Below, in pieces: positions 18,601 to 25,977 of a stretch of 43,177 nt of DNA; positions within the stretch are counted from its first letter, which is position 1; every line of letters begins with the position of its first letter. The notes beneath the pieces are model-generated. The model saw nothing but the letters and a program-made list of their open reading frames with translations. It ran no database searches and was not told where the DNA came from. The stretch comes from an uncultured Alphaproteobacteria bacterium (GTDB taxonomy: Bacteria; Pseudomonadota; Alphaproteobacteria; SP197): NCBI GenBank assembly GCA_938048755.1, contig CALIUG010000108.1:1-43177 (forward strand), given 5' to 3'. The translations under genes and the position numbers were made by a program.

Positions 18601-20180
18601 AAGAAATGGTGCAGGCCGCGGTACTGATCCGACAACACCGCCAGCGGCGTATCGTCGCCCATGGAGCCAATGGGTTCCTTGGCTGTTTCGACCATGGGCT
18701 GAAGGATCAGTTCGAGATCCTCGATCGAGTAGCTGGCCGCACGCTGGCGCGTCTTGAGCTCGCCCAGATCAAACAGGTGCTCGGTGCCGTCTTGGGCTTC
18801 GACCAGGGAATCAAGATGGGTGATGTTGCCAACCCACTGACTGTAGGGCTGCTGAGCGGCAAGATGCTCCTTCAGCTCTTCATCCTTGTAGAGCCGACCT
18901 TCTGCCAGATCGACGGCAATCATCTGACCTGGTCCCAGGCGCCCGCAATGGACCAGATCCTGTTCGGCAATCGGCACCATGCCGGTCTCGGAACCGACAA
19001 ACAGAAGACCATCGCGCGTCTGGGAGTAACGCATGGGCCGCAGACCGTTGCGATCCATGCCGGCCAGCACCCAGCGACCATCCGAAGCGGCAATGGCAGC
19101 CGGTCCGTCCCAGGGTTCCATAACTGTATTGCAATAGAGGTAGAGGTCGCGGACCTCTTCGGAGAGATCCGCATTGTCGGCCCAGGCTTCGGGAATCATC
19201 ATGGTCTTGACGAGCGGCACGGATCGCTCGGCATGGACCAGAAGCTCAAAGACCGAATCCAGAGCCGCCGAATCAGAACTGCCGGATTGAATGACGGGCT
19301 TGATGACGTCGAGATGTTCGGCAAAGGCGTCGTGGCCGATGCGCGCCTCATGGCTCTTCATCCAGTTGGTGTTGCCGCGCACCGTGTTGATCTCACCGTT
19401 ATGGGCGATCATGCGGAACGGCTGGGCCAGCTTCCAGGTCGGGAAGGTATTGGTCGAATAGCGCTGATGGAAGATGGCGAAGCTGGAGACGAATCGCTCG
19501 TCAAGCAGGTCCGGATAGAAGGCCGAGAGCTGTTCGGCCAGGAACATGCCCTTGTAGACAATCGAGCGGCAGGACAGCGAGCAGATGTAGAAATCGGCGA
19601 CCTGAGCTTCGCGCACGCCCATCTCGATCTTGCGGCGGATGATGTAGAGATCGCGTTCAAACTGGTGATCGTCGATGCCATCCTCGTTGGCGATCATGAT
19701 CTGTTCGATCTCGGGCCGCGTGGCGTTGGCCTTCTCCCCGATGATCGCGCTGTTGATCGGCACCTGGCGCCAGCCGAAGATGCGGTAGCCGAAGTTCAGA
19801 ATCTCCGATTCGACGATGGCGCGACAGACTTCCGCAGCACCCAGGTCGGTCTTGGGCAGGAACACCATGCCCACAGCCAGGCGTCCCTCGCCCGTCTCGT
19901 GTCCGGTGCGTTCGACATGTTCCTTGAAGAATCCCTGCGGAATCTGGACCTGAATGCCGGCACCGTCTCCGGTCTTGCCGTCCGCATCCACCGCTCCGCG
20001 ATGCCAGACCGCCTTGAGCGCATCAACGCCGGCCACCACCACATCCCGCCGAGGCTTGCCATCCAGAGAAGCCACGAAACCGACACCACAGGCATCGTGT
20101 TCGAAGGCCGGATCATACATGCCGTCCGCGTCAAGCCGGCGAGCTTCGGAGAACTGTAACGCCATCGGATCATTGGTCAT
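15654..20180 (-). CDS. gltB: Glutamate synthase [NADPH] large subunit
   Basis: The 1508-residue catalytic alpha subunit of glutamate synthase, which makes two glutamates from glutamine and 2-oxoglutarate. The class II glutaminase domain starts at the N-terminal nucleophile cysteine in HDACGVGF (about C31), exposed after removal of the leader peptide. A central domain follows, then the FMN domain (GGTGASPQTSIKYAG, about 1060). Next is the [3Fe-4S] site (MVRQCHSNTCPVGICTQ, about 1130-1145), and last the GXGXG-repeat beta-helix (GCGSNGCEYMTGGTAV, VGANFGAGMTGG). The start is ATG at 20180 with GGAG upstream. It follows gltD by 9 bases in one operon; the order gltD-gltB is the reverse of E. coli. 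Confidence 0.98.
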   Translation of the reverse strand: MTNDPMALQFSEARRLDADGMYDPAFEHDACGVGFVASLDGKPRRDVVVAGVDALKAVWHRGAVDADGKTGDGAGIQVQIPQGFFKEHVERTGHETGEGRLAVGMVFLPKTDLGAAEVCRAIVESEILNFGYRIFGWRQVPINSAIIGEKANATRPEIEQIMIANEDGIDDHQFERDLYIIRRKIEMGVREAQVADFYICSLSCRSIVYKGMFLAEQLSAFYPDLLDERFVSSFAIFHQRYSTNTFPTWKLAQPFRMIAHNGEINTVRGNTNWMKSHEARIGHDAFAEHLDVIKPVIQSGSSDSAALDSVFELLVHAERSVPLVKTMMIPEAWADNADLSEEVRDLYLYCNTVMEPWDGPAAIAASDGRWVLAGMDRNGLRPMRYSQTRDGLLFVGSETGMVPIAEQDLVHCGRLGPGQMIAVDLAEGRLYKDEELKEHLAAQQPYSQWVGNITHLDSLVEAQDGTEHLFDLGELKTRQRAASYSIEDLELILQPMVETAKEPIGSMGDDTPLAVLSDQYRGLHHFFRQNFSQVTNPPIDSLRERRVMTLDTRLGNLSNILDQDESQTRILQLQSPVLTNAQFQAMRRYMKDSATVIDCTFDAGRDDENALSDAIQRIRQESEDAVRGGCEHIILTDEATGRDRVAMPMILVAGAVHSHLVRQSLRTFTSLNVRSSECLDVHYFAVLVGVGATTVNAYLAEEGIAERHRRGLLADYTLEECVARYKKAIDDGLLKIMSKMGISVISSYRGGYNFETIGLSRTLVAEFFPGMPSRISGIGLTGIQRRSLKLHREAYENDIVSLPIGGIYRYRYGGEAHAFEAGLIHALQTAVATDSYQMYKRYAEGMDKRPPFDLRDLLDFNPRHEPIGIDEVESITEIRKRFVTPGMSLGALSPEAHETLTIAMNRIGALSDSGEGGEDPERFHPRPNGDNPNSPIKQVASGRFGVTAQYLTNCRELEIKIAQGAKPGEGGQLPGFKVTEMIAKLRHATPGVMLISPPPHHDIYSIEDLAQLIYDLKQINASARVTVKLVSQAGVGTVAAGVAKAKADVILISGHVGGTGASPQTSIKYAGAPWEMGLAEANQVLTLNRLRHTVTLRTDGGIRTGRDVVTAAMMGAEEYGVGTASLVAMGCIMVRQCHSNTCPVGICTQKDSLRAKFEGSPEKVVNLFSFIAEEVREILASLGVRSLNEIIGRTDLLKQVSRGSEDLDDLDLNPLLVQADPGDQPRYCTIEGRNEVPDTLDAQMLHDARAALEEREKMQLAYNVRNTHRAVGTRLSSEITQRFGMDGLAPGHITVRLRGSAGQSLGAFAVQGLKLEVFGDANDYVGKGLSGGIVVVRPPASSERASQHNTIIGNTVLYGATAGQLFAAGQAGERFAVRNSGADTVIEGCGSNGCEYMTGGTAVILGPVGANFGAGMTGGMAFIYDPDQTLPQHINDETVVMQRLASSHWEGVVKSLVAVHARETQSVYASRILREWDLRVGDIWQVCPREMIERLHHPLQDEGSRASA

Positions 20181-20189
20181 GGCGTACTC

Positions 20190-21629
20190 CTAGCTCGCTG
20201 CTTTCAGGGAAAGGGCTGCCTTGGCCTGCAGTTCCTTGTGCATGGCTTCGGCGGCGTCACGTCCGTCATGGATGGCCCAGACAACAAGAGACGCGCCGCG
20301 CACAATGTCGCCGGCCGCATAGACACCATCAAGATTCGTGGCACCGGTCAGCATAGTGGTCTTCACCGTGCCCCAACGGGTCATCGTGAGATCAGGGGCT
20401 TCAAAGGTCTCGGCAATGGGTTCGGGATCAAAGCCCAGGGCCTTGAGAACCAGATCAGCCTCGATGCGATGTTCCGAGCCCGGCACGATTTGCGGGGTCA
20501 GACGGCCGCTGGAATCCGGCTCGCCCAAACGCATTTTGACCGCACGCACCGCCTCGACATGGTCGTCACCCAGGAACGCCTCGGGTGCGGAGAGAAACTC
20601 GAAGCGCACGCCTTCTTCCATGGCGTAGGAAACTTCGCGCTGACTGCCGGGCATGTTCGTGCGGTCGCGCCGGTAAAGGCAGGTGACGGCCTTGGCGCCC
20701 TGACGCACGGCCGTGCGCACACAATCCATGGCGGTATCACCGCCACCGATGACCACGATGTTCTTGCCTTCTGCGTTCAGGTCGCCTGAGTCAAAGGCAG
20801 GCACCGTATCGCCCAGGCTCTTGCGGTTGCTGGCAATTAGATAATCGAGGGCTGGCACAACACCGTCGAGGCCGACGCCGGGAGCCTTGATGTCGCGTCC
20901 CTCATAGACGCCCGTGGCAATCAGGACGGCATCGTGGCGCTCTCTGAGGTCGGCAAAGCTGATATCGCGCCCGATTTCTGTGGAGGTGTGAAAGACGACG
21001 CCGCTGGCAGCAAGGAGTTCGGTGCGACGCTCGACGACTTCCTTCTCAAGCTTGAATCCGGGGATGCCGTAGATCAGCAAACCGCCGATGCGGTCATGCC
21101 GGTCATAGACCTCTACCCTGTAGCCATGGCGGCGCAGCATGTCCGCGGCAGCCAGACCGGCAGGTCCGCCGCCGACAATCCCGATGGACTGTTCACGCTC
21201 GCGTACCGGGCGCGGGCCTGAGACCCATCCGTTCTGGAAGGCTGTTTCGGTGATGTAGCGTTCGACCGCACCGATGGTGACCGATTCGAATCCCTTTTCG
21301 ATCACGCAATTGCCTTCGCACAGCCGGTCCTGTGGGCAGATGCGCCCGCAAATTTCGGGAAACGTATTCGTTGCAGACGAGAGTTCGTAGGCTTCTTCCA
21401 GACGTCCCTCGGCCGTTAGCTTTAACCAATCGGGAATGTTGTTCTGCAGGGGACAATGCACCTGGCAAAACGGCACGCCGCATTGCGAGCAGCGTGATGC
21501 CTGCTCGCCCGCGCGCTGCTGCGAGAAGTCATCAAAGATCTCGTCGAAATCTTCGCGTCGGATCTCCGCCGCACGTTTGGGTGGGCGTGTCTGAGCGACG
21601 TCGACGAAGGTGAGCAGTTTGGCTGTCAT
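20190..21629 (-). CDS. gltD: Glutamate synthase [NADPH] small subunit
   Basis: The 479-residue beta subunit, an FAD flavoprotein that passes electrons from NADPH to the large subunit. Two N-terminal cysteine groups hold [4Fe-4S] clusters (RCSQCGVPFCQVHCP at about 46-60 and CGRICPQDRLCEGNC at about 94-108). They are followed by the FAD motif GIVGGGPAGLAAADML (about 150-165) and the NADPH motif VVIGGGDTAMDC (about 286). Length is standard. It is first in the gltD-gltB operon. Its control region is the 257-bp gap shared with the divergent uppP gene. Confidence 0.97.
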   Translation of the reverse strand: MTAKLLTFVDVAQTRPPKRAAEIRREDFDEIFDDFSQQRAGEQASRCSQCGVPFCQVHCPLQNNIPDWLKLTAEGRLEEAYELSSATNTFPEICGRICPQDRLCEGNCVIEKGFESVTIGAVERYITETAFQNGWVSGPRPVREREQSIGIVGGGPAGLAAADMLRRHGYRVEVYDRHDRIGGLLIYGIPGFKLEKEVVERRTELLAASGVVFHTSTEIGRDISFADLRERHDAVLIATGVYEGRDIKAPGVGLDGVVPALDYLIASNRKSLGDTVPAFDSGDLNAEGKNIVVIGGGDTAMDCVRTAVRQGAKAVTCLYRRDRTNMPGSQREVSYAMEEGVRFEFLSAPEAFLGDDHVEAVRAVKMRLGEPDSSGRLTPQIVPGSEHRIEADLVLKALGFDPEPIAETFEAPDLTMTRWGTVKTTMLTGATNLDGVYAAGDIVRGASLVVWAIHDGRDAAEAMHKELQAKAALSLKAAS

Positions 21630-21886
21630 GGCATGTCCTCGGTCCCCAGGGAACGCCGGGGCGGGCGGTTTTAGGTGATTTCGTGGCGTGAGACGAGCAA
21701 AATCGACTAGTTAGGTCAATACTATTGCCTTACCTGTTGCAAACCAATCGCCTGACCTCGCTCAGAATGTGCTATTCTGGCAAATTCCCTGATCAAATTA
21801 GGTCAGTAAATGTGGCCTTATTATTCGATCATTTCTGCGATTCACCGTGATAGTGTCCCTGGCATCGTTTCAGGAGTGCTTCCCTC
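21630..21886. promoter_or_regulatory. Divergent control region between gltD and uppP
   Basis: 257 bases without a gene and clearly more AT-rich than the flanks. It holds four related motifs: TTAGGTGA (21671), TTAGGTCA (21711), the reverse form TGACCT (21753), and TTAGGTCA (21798). It also has the inverted repeat CAGAAT-N5-ATTCTG (21763-21779). A weak promoter toward uppP (CCTGAC at 21751-21756, 16 bases, TATTCT at 21773-21778) overlaps that inverted repeat. No convincing -35/-10 pair for gltD was found, although TTGACC at 21714-21719 (minus strand) is a candidate -35. The motifs look like sites of a nitrogen- or amino-acid-responsive regulator, but which one cannot be told. Confidence 0.5.
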
Positions 21887-22675
21887 GTGACCTTGCTGCA
21901 ACTTGCCGTTCTGGCAATCGTTCAGGGAATAACGGAATTCCTGCCCGTGAGTTCATCGGGTCATCTGATCCTCACGAGTCAGGTTCTGGGCTGGCAGGAT
22001 CAGGGACTGTCCATCGACATCGCCGTCCACGCCGGCACGCTTCTGGCCGTCATCGTCTATCTCTGGCGCGACATCCTCAGAATCCTGGGGGGACTGGCTG
22101 AAAGTGGTGCAGAGAGCACACGTCCGCTTGCCGGCATGATCATCGTCGCAACCATTCCGGTCGGCATCGCAGGATTTGTCCTGCATGAGGTTGGTCAGGA
22201 AAGCCTGCGAGACCCGGAAGTCATTGCATGGGCAACCCTGGGCTTTGGTATCCTGCTCTTAGTTGCCGACAGGTTCGGCATGACATTGCGCCGGATGGAA
22301 CACATGACCTGGTCCAGTGCCATCATGATCGGCGTGGCCCAGGTCCTGGCGCTGATTCCAGGCACCAGCCGTTCGGGCATCACCATGATGGCAGCCCGTT
22401 TCATGGGCTTTGAGCGGGAGGCCGCGGCCCGGTTCTCCCTTTTGCTCTCGATTCCCGTGATTGCCGCTGCCGCGCTTCTTGCCGGCAAGGATGTTTATGA
22501 CAGCGGAGACCTGGCGTTATCCCAGGCGACCTTGCTGGCTGCCGGCATGTCCTTTGTCGCAGCTATGTTCGCGATCTGGCTGATGATGGCATGGCTCAAG
22601 CGGGCAACCTTCACGCCGTTCGTGATCTATCGCCTGATTCTGGGCGTGGGCCTGCTCGCCTGGATTTATCTCTGA
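21887..22675 (+). CDS. uppP: Undecaprenyl-diphosphatase (BacA/UppP)
   Basis: An integral inner-membrane enzyme of 262 residues. It removes a phosphate from undecaprenyl diphosphate so that the lipid carrier can be reused for peptidoglycan and LPS synthesis. The two catalytic motifs are present: QGITEFLPVSSSGH (about 13-26) and IPGTSRSGITMM (about 157-168). Hydrophobic segments along the whole length fit seven to eight membrane helices. The start is GTG at 21887 with CAGGAG 10 bases upstream. It is divergent from gltD and convergent with the NDUFA9-like gene. Confidence 0.96.
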   Translation: MTLLQLAVLAIVQGITEFLPVSSSGHLILTSQVLGWQDQGLSIDIAVHAGTLLAVIVYLWRDILRILGGLAESGAESTRPLAGMIIVATIPVGIAGFVLHEVGQESLRDPEVIAWATLGFGILLLVADRFGMTLRRMEHMTWSSAIMIGVAQVLALIPGTSRSGITMMAARFMGFEREAAARFSLLLSIPVIAAAALLAGKDVYDSGDLALSQATLLAAGMSFVAAMFAIWLMMAWLKRATFTPFVIYRLILGVGLLAWIYL

Positions 22676-22701
22676 TTCCTGGCGTTGGGGCCAATCAGGC
22701 T

Positions 22702-23652
22702 CTAGCCAAACTTCGGACGCCCACGCAAACCGCCATGTCGGTAAAAACCGAGGTAACGCGGCACCTCGACCTCGACCGTTGCCGGGTTGATCCCGAGGTC
22801 GGACAGACCAGGCATGGCGGGATCGACGACGTTGTCGACCTGCATCAGTCGGGCCTGATCGGGTGTTAGCAGCGGCGTGGGCAGGAACTGCAGGAATATG
22901 GCCTGGATGTGTGCAACCAGGAACGGCAAGGGCAGCAACATGACTTTGCGCTGGGTCTCGCGACGGACAATCTCCATCAGATTGCGGAACGTGTAGGTCG
23001 ACGGGCCGCCCAGTTCGTAGGTCAGCCGGGCCCTCGAATCATCGTCCAGGCACGCCACGATGGCGGCAGCGACATCATCGACATAAACCGGTTGGAACCG
23101 CGTCATGCCGCCGCCAAAGAGCGGCAGGACCGGTGAATAGACCGCCATGCGGCCGAACAGGTTGAAGAATCCATCTTCCTGGCCAAAGACAATGCTGGGG
23201 CGCACGATACGAACTGTCGGCACCAACTCGCGAAGAACATCTTCGGCTCCAGCCTTGGACCGTGAATAGGAAGCAGCGGACTGAAGCGAGGCGCCGATTG
23301 AGGAGACCTGCACGACCCTCGTGATTCCTGCTGCTGCTGCGGCCTCGCCAATGTTGCGCGCTGCTTCGACATGAACACGACGGAACGTGCGTTTGCCACG
23401 TTCGTACAAAATTCCAACGCAATTCACGACGGCGTTGGCCCTGGAAACCAGTTCCATGACCTGATCGCGATCTGTCACATCCGCACGAACCGGCACGATC
23501 TGACCGACATCACCCAACGGTTGCAGGAATTTCGCTGACTCCGGGTCACGCACGGCGACAATCACGCGCCAGCCATCATCCGCCAGCCGGCGCACGAGAT
23601 AACGTCCGATAAATCCCGAGCCGCCAAACACGACTATGTCACGACGCGCCAT
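22702..23652 (-). CDS. NAD(P)H-binding SDR of the complex I NDUFA9 family
   Basis: A 316-residue atypical short-chain dehydrogenase. The N-terminal nucleotide-binding loop is VFGGSGFIGRYLVRRL (about 8-23). The active-site region is VSSIGAS with a YSRSKAGAE YxxxK element, and the later part has VRIVRPSIVFGQEDGFFNLF. These pieces, with the C-terminal LTPDQARLMQVDNVV, are characteristic of bacterial relatives of NDUFA9, an accessory subunit of mitochondrial complex I. It may bind NADPH as a structural cofactor or act in quinone or lipid metabolism. The function in bacteria is not known to me. The ATG at 23652 has no close neighbour upstream on the same strand; a long palindromic repeat lies 30 bases away. 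Confidence 0.88.
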   Translation of the reverse strand: MARRDIVVFGGSGFIGRYLVRRLADDGWRVIVAVRDPESAKFLQPLGDVGQIVPVRADVTDRDQVMELVSRANAVVNCVGILYERGKRTFRRVHVEAARNIGEAAAAAGITRVVQVSSIGASLQSAASYSRSKAGAEDVLRELVPTVRIVRPSIVFGQEDGFFNLFGRMAVYSPVLPLFGGGMTRFQPVYVDDVAAAIVACLDDDSRARLTYELGGPSTYTFRNLMEIVRRETQRKVMLLPLPFLVAHIQAIFLQFLPTPLLTPDQARLMQVDNVVDPAMPGLSDLGINPATVEVEVPRYLGFYRHGGLRGRPKFG

Positions 23653-23682
23653 GCCTGAACCTCCGCTGTGGCGGGCGCATCC

Positions 23683-23747
23683 TAGAGCGGATCAAGATTG
23701 CTTGGAACCACGTGAATGGTTCCAGGCAATCTTGTGAATCCGCTCTA
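23683..23747. repeat. 65-base palindromic repeat (REP/MITE-like)
   Basis: A long imperfect palindrome. The arms begin TAGAGCGGAT and end ATCCGCTCTA (10 bp), continue as CAAGATTGC/GCAATCTTG and GGAACCA/TGGTTCC, and close on a 6-base loop. There is a 3-base bulge on the right side. About 28 base pairs form, with one G-T pair. TAGAGC/GCTCTA ends are common in short dispersed palindromic repeats of alphaproteobacteria (recollection, not a search). A short T-run follows on the plus strand. Other copies cannot be seen in this window. Confidence 0.7.
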
Positions 23748-23782
23748 CCATTTTTGTAGCAAGAGCATCTTCACACATCCGA

Positions 23783-23815
23783 ATCAGATCGCTGGCGATT
23801 CGATGCGGATCTGAT
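23783..23815. repeat. Second inverted repeat upstream of tRNA-Leu
   Basis: ATCAGATC and GATCTGAT, a perfect 8-bp inverted repeat with a 17-base spacer. It lies between the long palindrome and the tRNA promoter in the gene-free stretch 23653-23894. It may be part of the same repeat element. Confidence 0.35.
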
Positions 23816-23856
23816 CTGCTCTGGCCGTCGACATTGCAGACACAAGCGCAGCGGTC

Positions 23857-23883
23857 TTGACAGCGGGCCTCGCCAACCATAAT
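23857..23883 (+). promoter_or_regulatory. Promoter of tRNA-Leu
   Basis: A perfect TTGACA (23857-23862), a 15-base spacer, and CATAAT (23878-23883), followed 11 bases later by the mature tRNA 5' end. A TAATTG at 17-base spacing is an alternative -10 box. The strong -35 box and close position fit a stable-RNA promoter. Confidence 0.6.
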
Positions 23884-23894
23884 TGAGAGCCCGT

Positions 23895-23981
23895 GCCCAG
23901 GTGGCGGAATTGGTAGACGCGCAGGCTTCAGGTGCCTGTGGGGGAAACCTCGTGGAAGTTCGAGTCTTCTCCTGGGCACCA
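23895..23981 (+). tRNA. tRNA-Leu (anticodon CAG)
   Basis: An 87-base class II tRNA with a long variable arm. The acceptor stem GCCCAGG/CCTGGGC pairs fully. The D-arm contains GGCGGAATTGGTAGAC. The anticodon stem CAGGC/GCCTG closes the loop TTCAGGT with CAG at 23929-23931. The T-loop TTCGAGT is canonical, and the 3' ACCA is encoded. It reads CUG leucine codons, the dominant leucine codon in these GC-rich genes. Confidence 0.97.
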
Positions 23982-24051
23982 TCTCCCCAAATCAGAACGA
24001 CGCATGGCAGGCCGCGATGGTGCTGCCCTGTTGCCCGGAAAGCCGGACAAC

Positions 24052-24080
24052 TTGCGCAACATTCACGCGAAGCCTAGATT
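24052..24080 (+). promoter_or_regulatory. Candidate promoter of rnd
   Basis: TTGCGC (24052-24057), 17 bases, TAGATT (24075-24080), about 30 bases before the rnd ATG. It lies in the 131-base gap after tRNA-Leu, which holds no gene. A small hairpin AGCCT/AGGCT overlaps the -10 region. Confidence 0.4.
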
Positions 24081-24112
24081 CAGGCTTGAAAAATCAAGGG
24101 TTTAACGGGCGT

Positions 24113-24724
24113 ATGGCCAACCTTCTCTATCAGGGCGACCTGCCCGACGATCTGGACCTTGGCCCCGTTGTCGCGGTCGATTCCGAAACCATGGGGCTTG
24201 ACCCGCATCGCGATCGGCTTTGCCTGGTCCAGCTGTCGTCAGGCGATGGCAACGCGCATCTGGTACAGATTGCGAAGGGCCAGACCGAGGCGCCCAACCT
24301 CACGGCCCTGCTTGCAGACCCCGATGTCCTGAAACTGTTCCACTTTGCGCGCTTCGATCTGGCAGCGCTCTATCAGTACCTGGGCGTCACCGTCGCGCCG
24401 GTCTATTGCACCAAGATCGCCTCCAAGCTGGTGCGCACCTTCACGGATCGCCATGGCCTGAAGGACCTGTGCAAGGAACTGTTGAGCGTCGACATTTCCA
24501 AGCAGCAGCAGAGCAGTGACTGGGGCGCGCCGGAACTCACCAACGATCAATTGAACTATGCAGCGTCGGATGTGCTGCACCTGCATCGTTTAAGGGAAGA
24601 GTTCGACCGTCGTCTGGAACGGGAAGGACGCAGCGAATTGGCTGCGTCCCTGTTCTCGTTTCTGCCGACCAGAGCCAAACTGGACCTGATGGGGTGGAGT
24701 GATCCCGACATCTTCCATCACTGA
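24113..24724 (+). CDS. rnd: Ribonuclease D-type 3'-5' exonuclease, short form
   Basis: A 203-residue DEDDy exonuclease that trims RNA 3' ends, probably tRNA and rRNA precursors. The four acidic residues are visible: D23 and E25 in VAVDSETMG, D82 in FHFARFDLAAL, and D153 with Y149 in YAASDVLHL. It has only the exonuclease domain. The HRDC domains of E. coli RNase D (375 residues) are absent, which is usual for the alphaproteobacterial form. In-frame codons upstream to 24017 are not supported; the ATG at 24113 starts the conserved part. It is the first gene of the run that continues into lptC. Confidence 0.9.
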   Translation: MANLLYQGDLPDDLDLGPVVAVDSETMGLDPHRDRLCLVQLSSGDGNAHLVQIAKGQTEAPNLTALLADPDVLKLFHFARFDLAALYQYLGVTVAPVYCTKIASKLVRTFTDRHGLKDLCKELLSVDISKQQQSSDWGAPELTNDQLNYAASDVLHLHRLREEFDRRLEREGRSELAASLFSFLPTRAKLDLMGWSDPDIFHH

Positions 24725-24772
24725 CACGGATCGCAAGGCCCCCTTGCCGATCTCACAAACAGCGGTGCTGAC

Positions 24773-25453
24773 GTGACAAGCGACGACACCATGAGCATGG
24801 AAAACACCGGCGCGAGACCGGCGAGTCAGCGCGCTCGTCCGCGAAGCGGGCCGGTTGGCGAAACAAAACGCTATACCCGTTTTGTCGGCCTGATGCGGTT
24901 TCTGCTTCCCGTCAGTGCCATCATCCTGGCCACCACGGTCGTGGTCTGGCCATATTTCAATGTCACAGATTCGGGCACGGTGGTTGACATCGCCACACTC
25001 AACCTGCCGGCAGAAGATCGCCCAACCATGGCGAATGCGCGTTTTCTGGGAACCGACAACAAAGGCCAGCCCTTTACCGTGACCGCGGTGACGGCATGGC
25101 AGGAACAGGGTTACGATGAACTGGTCTACATGGAAGACCTGCAGGGCGACATGATGCTCGATAGCGGCATGTGGGCGACCATCTATTCGGATCGCGGAAT
25201 CTATGACCAGGTGGGCCAATTGCTGGTGGTTGAATCCAATGTCAGCGTCTTCACCGACGAGGGCTACGAGCTTCACAGCGATTATGCCCTGATCGATCTG
25301 GATCAAGGCATTGCAGAGGGCCATATGCCTGTGAGCGGCCAGGGTCCGGCCGGACTGATCGATGCACAGGGTTTTCGCATTACCGATAACGGCGACAAAC
25401 TTTTCTTCGAGGGTCGCGTCTATCTCACCCTCTTTCCGGAGTCCCAGCCTTGA
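24773..25453 (+). CDS. lptC: LPS export system periplasmic protein LptC
   Basis: A bitopic inner-membrane protein of up to 226 residues that passes LPS from the LptB2FG transporter to LptA. A cytoplasmic N-terminus rich in Arg and Pro is followed by one membrane helix (about 40-60, LPVSAIILATTVVVWPYF). Then comes the periplasmic LptC beta-jellyroll (ARFLGTDNKGQPFTVTA, IYSDRGIYDQ, YALIDLDQGIAEGHMPV). The start is uncertain: GTG at 24773 gives the longest product, while ATG at 24791 is equally possible, and no strong Shine-Dalgarno sequence is seen for either. The TGA overlaps the TTG start of lptA. Confidence 0.9.
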   Translation: MTSDDTMSMENTGARPASQRARPRSGPVGETKRYTRFVGLMRFLLPVSAIILATTVVVWPYFNVTDSGTVVDIATLNLPAEDRPTMANARFLGTDNKGQPFTVTAVTAWQEQGYDELVYMEDLQGDMMLDSGMWATIYSDRGIYDQVGQLLVVESNVSVFTDEGYELHSDYALIDLDQGIAEGHMPVSGQGPAGLIDAQGFRITDNGDKLFFEGRVYLTLFPESQP

Positions 25454-25968
25454 CCAGATTTCAACAGCTTCTGAGCGCGCTCGGGATCAGCCTCATCCTT
25501 GCTGCACCCGCTTTCGCCCAGGTCATCGATACGTCACGCCATGATACCAGCCTACCGATCGCGATTGCCGCCGACAGCATGGAGGTCGAACAGAGTGCTC
25601 AGCGCGCGACCTTTGTCGGCGCGGTCGATGTCCAGCAGGGAGACATGACGCTGACTTCCGACCGTCTGGTTGTGCACTACCGCGACAAACAGGCCGCAGA
25701 AGACAACACGATCTATCTGATCGAAGTTGCTGGAAATGTGATCTTTCGCACGCCGAACGAAACTGCACAGGGCGATACAGGCGAGTATGATGTCGATACC
25801 GGAGTCATACGCCTGGTCGGCAACGTTGTGCTGACCAGCGGCAACAACGCAATCAGGGGCAATGCCGCCACGATGAATCTCGAAACCGGCCAGAGCGAAG
25901 TTACCAGCGGGGTGACCGACGGCCGCGTAGAGGGTATTTTCTTCCCCGAACAGTCTGAAAGTCCCTGA
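25450..25968 (+). CDS. lptA: LPS transport periplasmic protein LptA
   Basis: A 172-residue periplasmic protein that forms the bridge carrying LPS between the inner and outer membranes. A signal peptide (about 1-23, hydrophobic LLSALGISLILAAPAFA with an AFA-Q cleavage site) precedes an OstA/LptA beta-jellyroll (IAADSMEVEQSAQRATFVG, GDTGEYDVDTGVIRL). The start is TTG at 25450, overlapping the lptC stop as TTGA. CGGAG lies 8 bases upstream and no ATG gives the signal peptide. The overlap suggests coupled translation with lptC. Confidence 0.93.
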   Translation: MTRFQQLLSALGISLILAAPAFAQVIDTSRHDTSLPIAIAADSMEVEQSAQRATFVGAVDVQQGDMTLTSDRLVVHYRDKQAAEDNTIYLIEVAGNVIFRTPNETAQGDTGEYDVDTGVIRLVGNVVLTSGNNAIRGNAATMNLETGQSEVTSGVTDGRVEGIFFPEQSESP

Positions 25969-25977
25969 TCCGCAGTC

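Noticed and set aside
18057-20159. A 700-codon open frame opposite gltB
   Set aside because: Same reason: an antisense shadow of gltB with no motif and no ribosome-binding site of its own.
23692-23982. A 96-codon minus-strand frame upstream of the NDUFA9-like gene
   Set aside because: It covers the palindromic repeat and the whole tRNA-Leu gene and has no protein signature.
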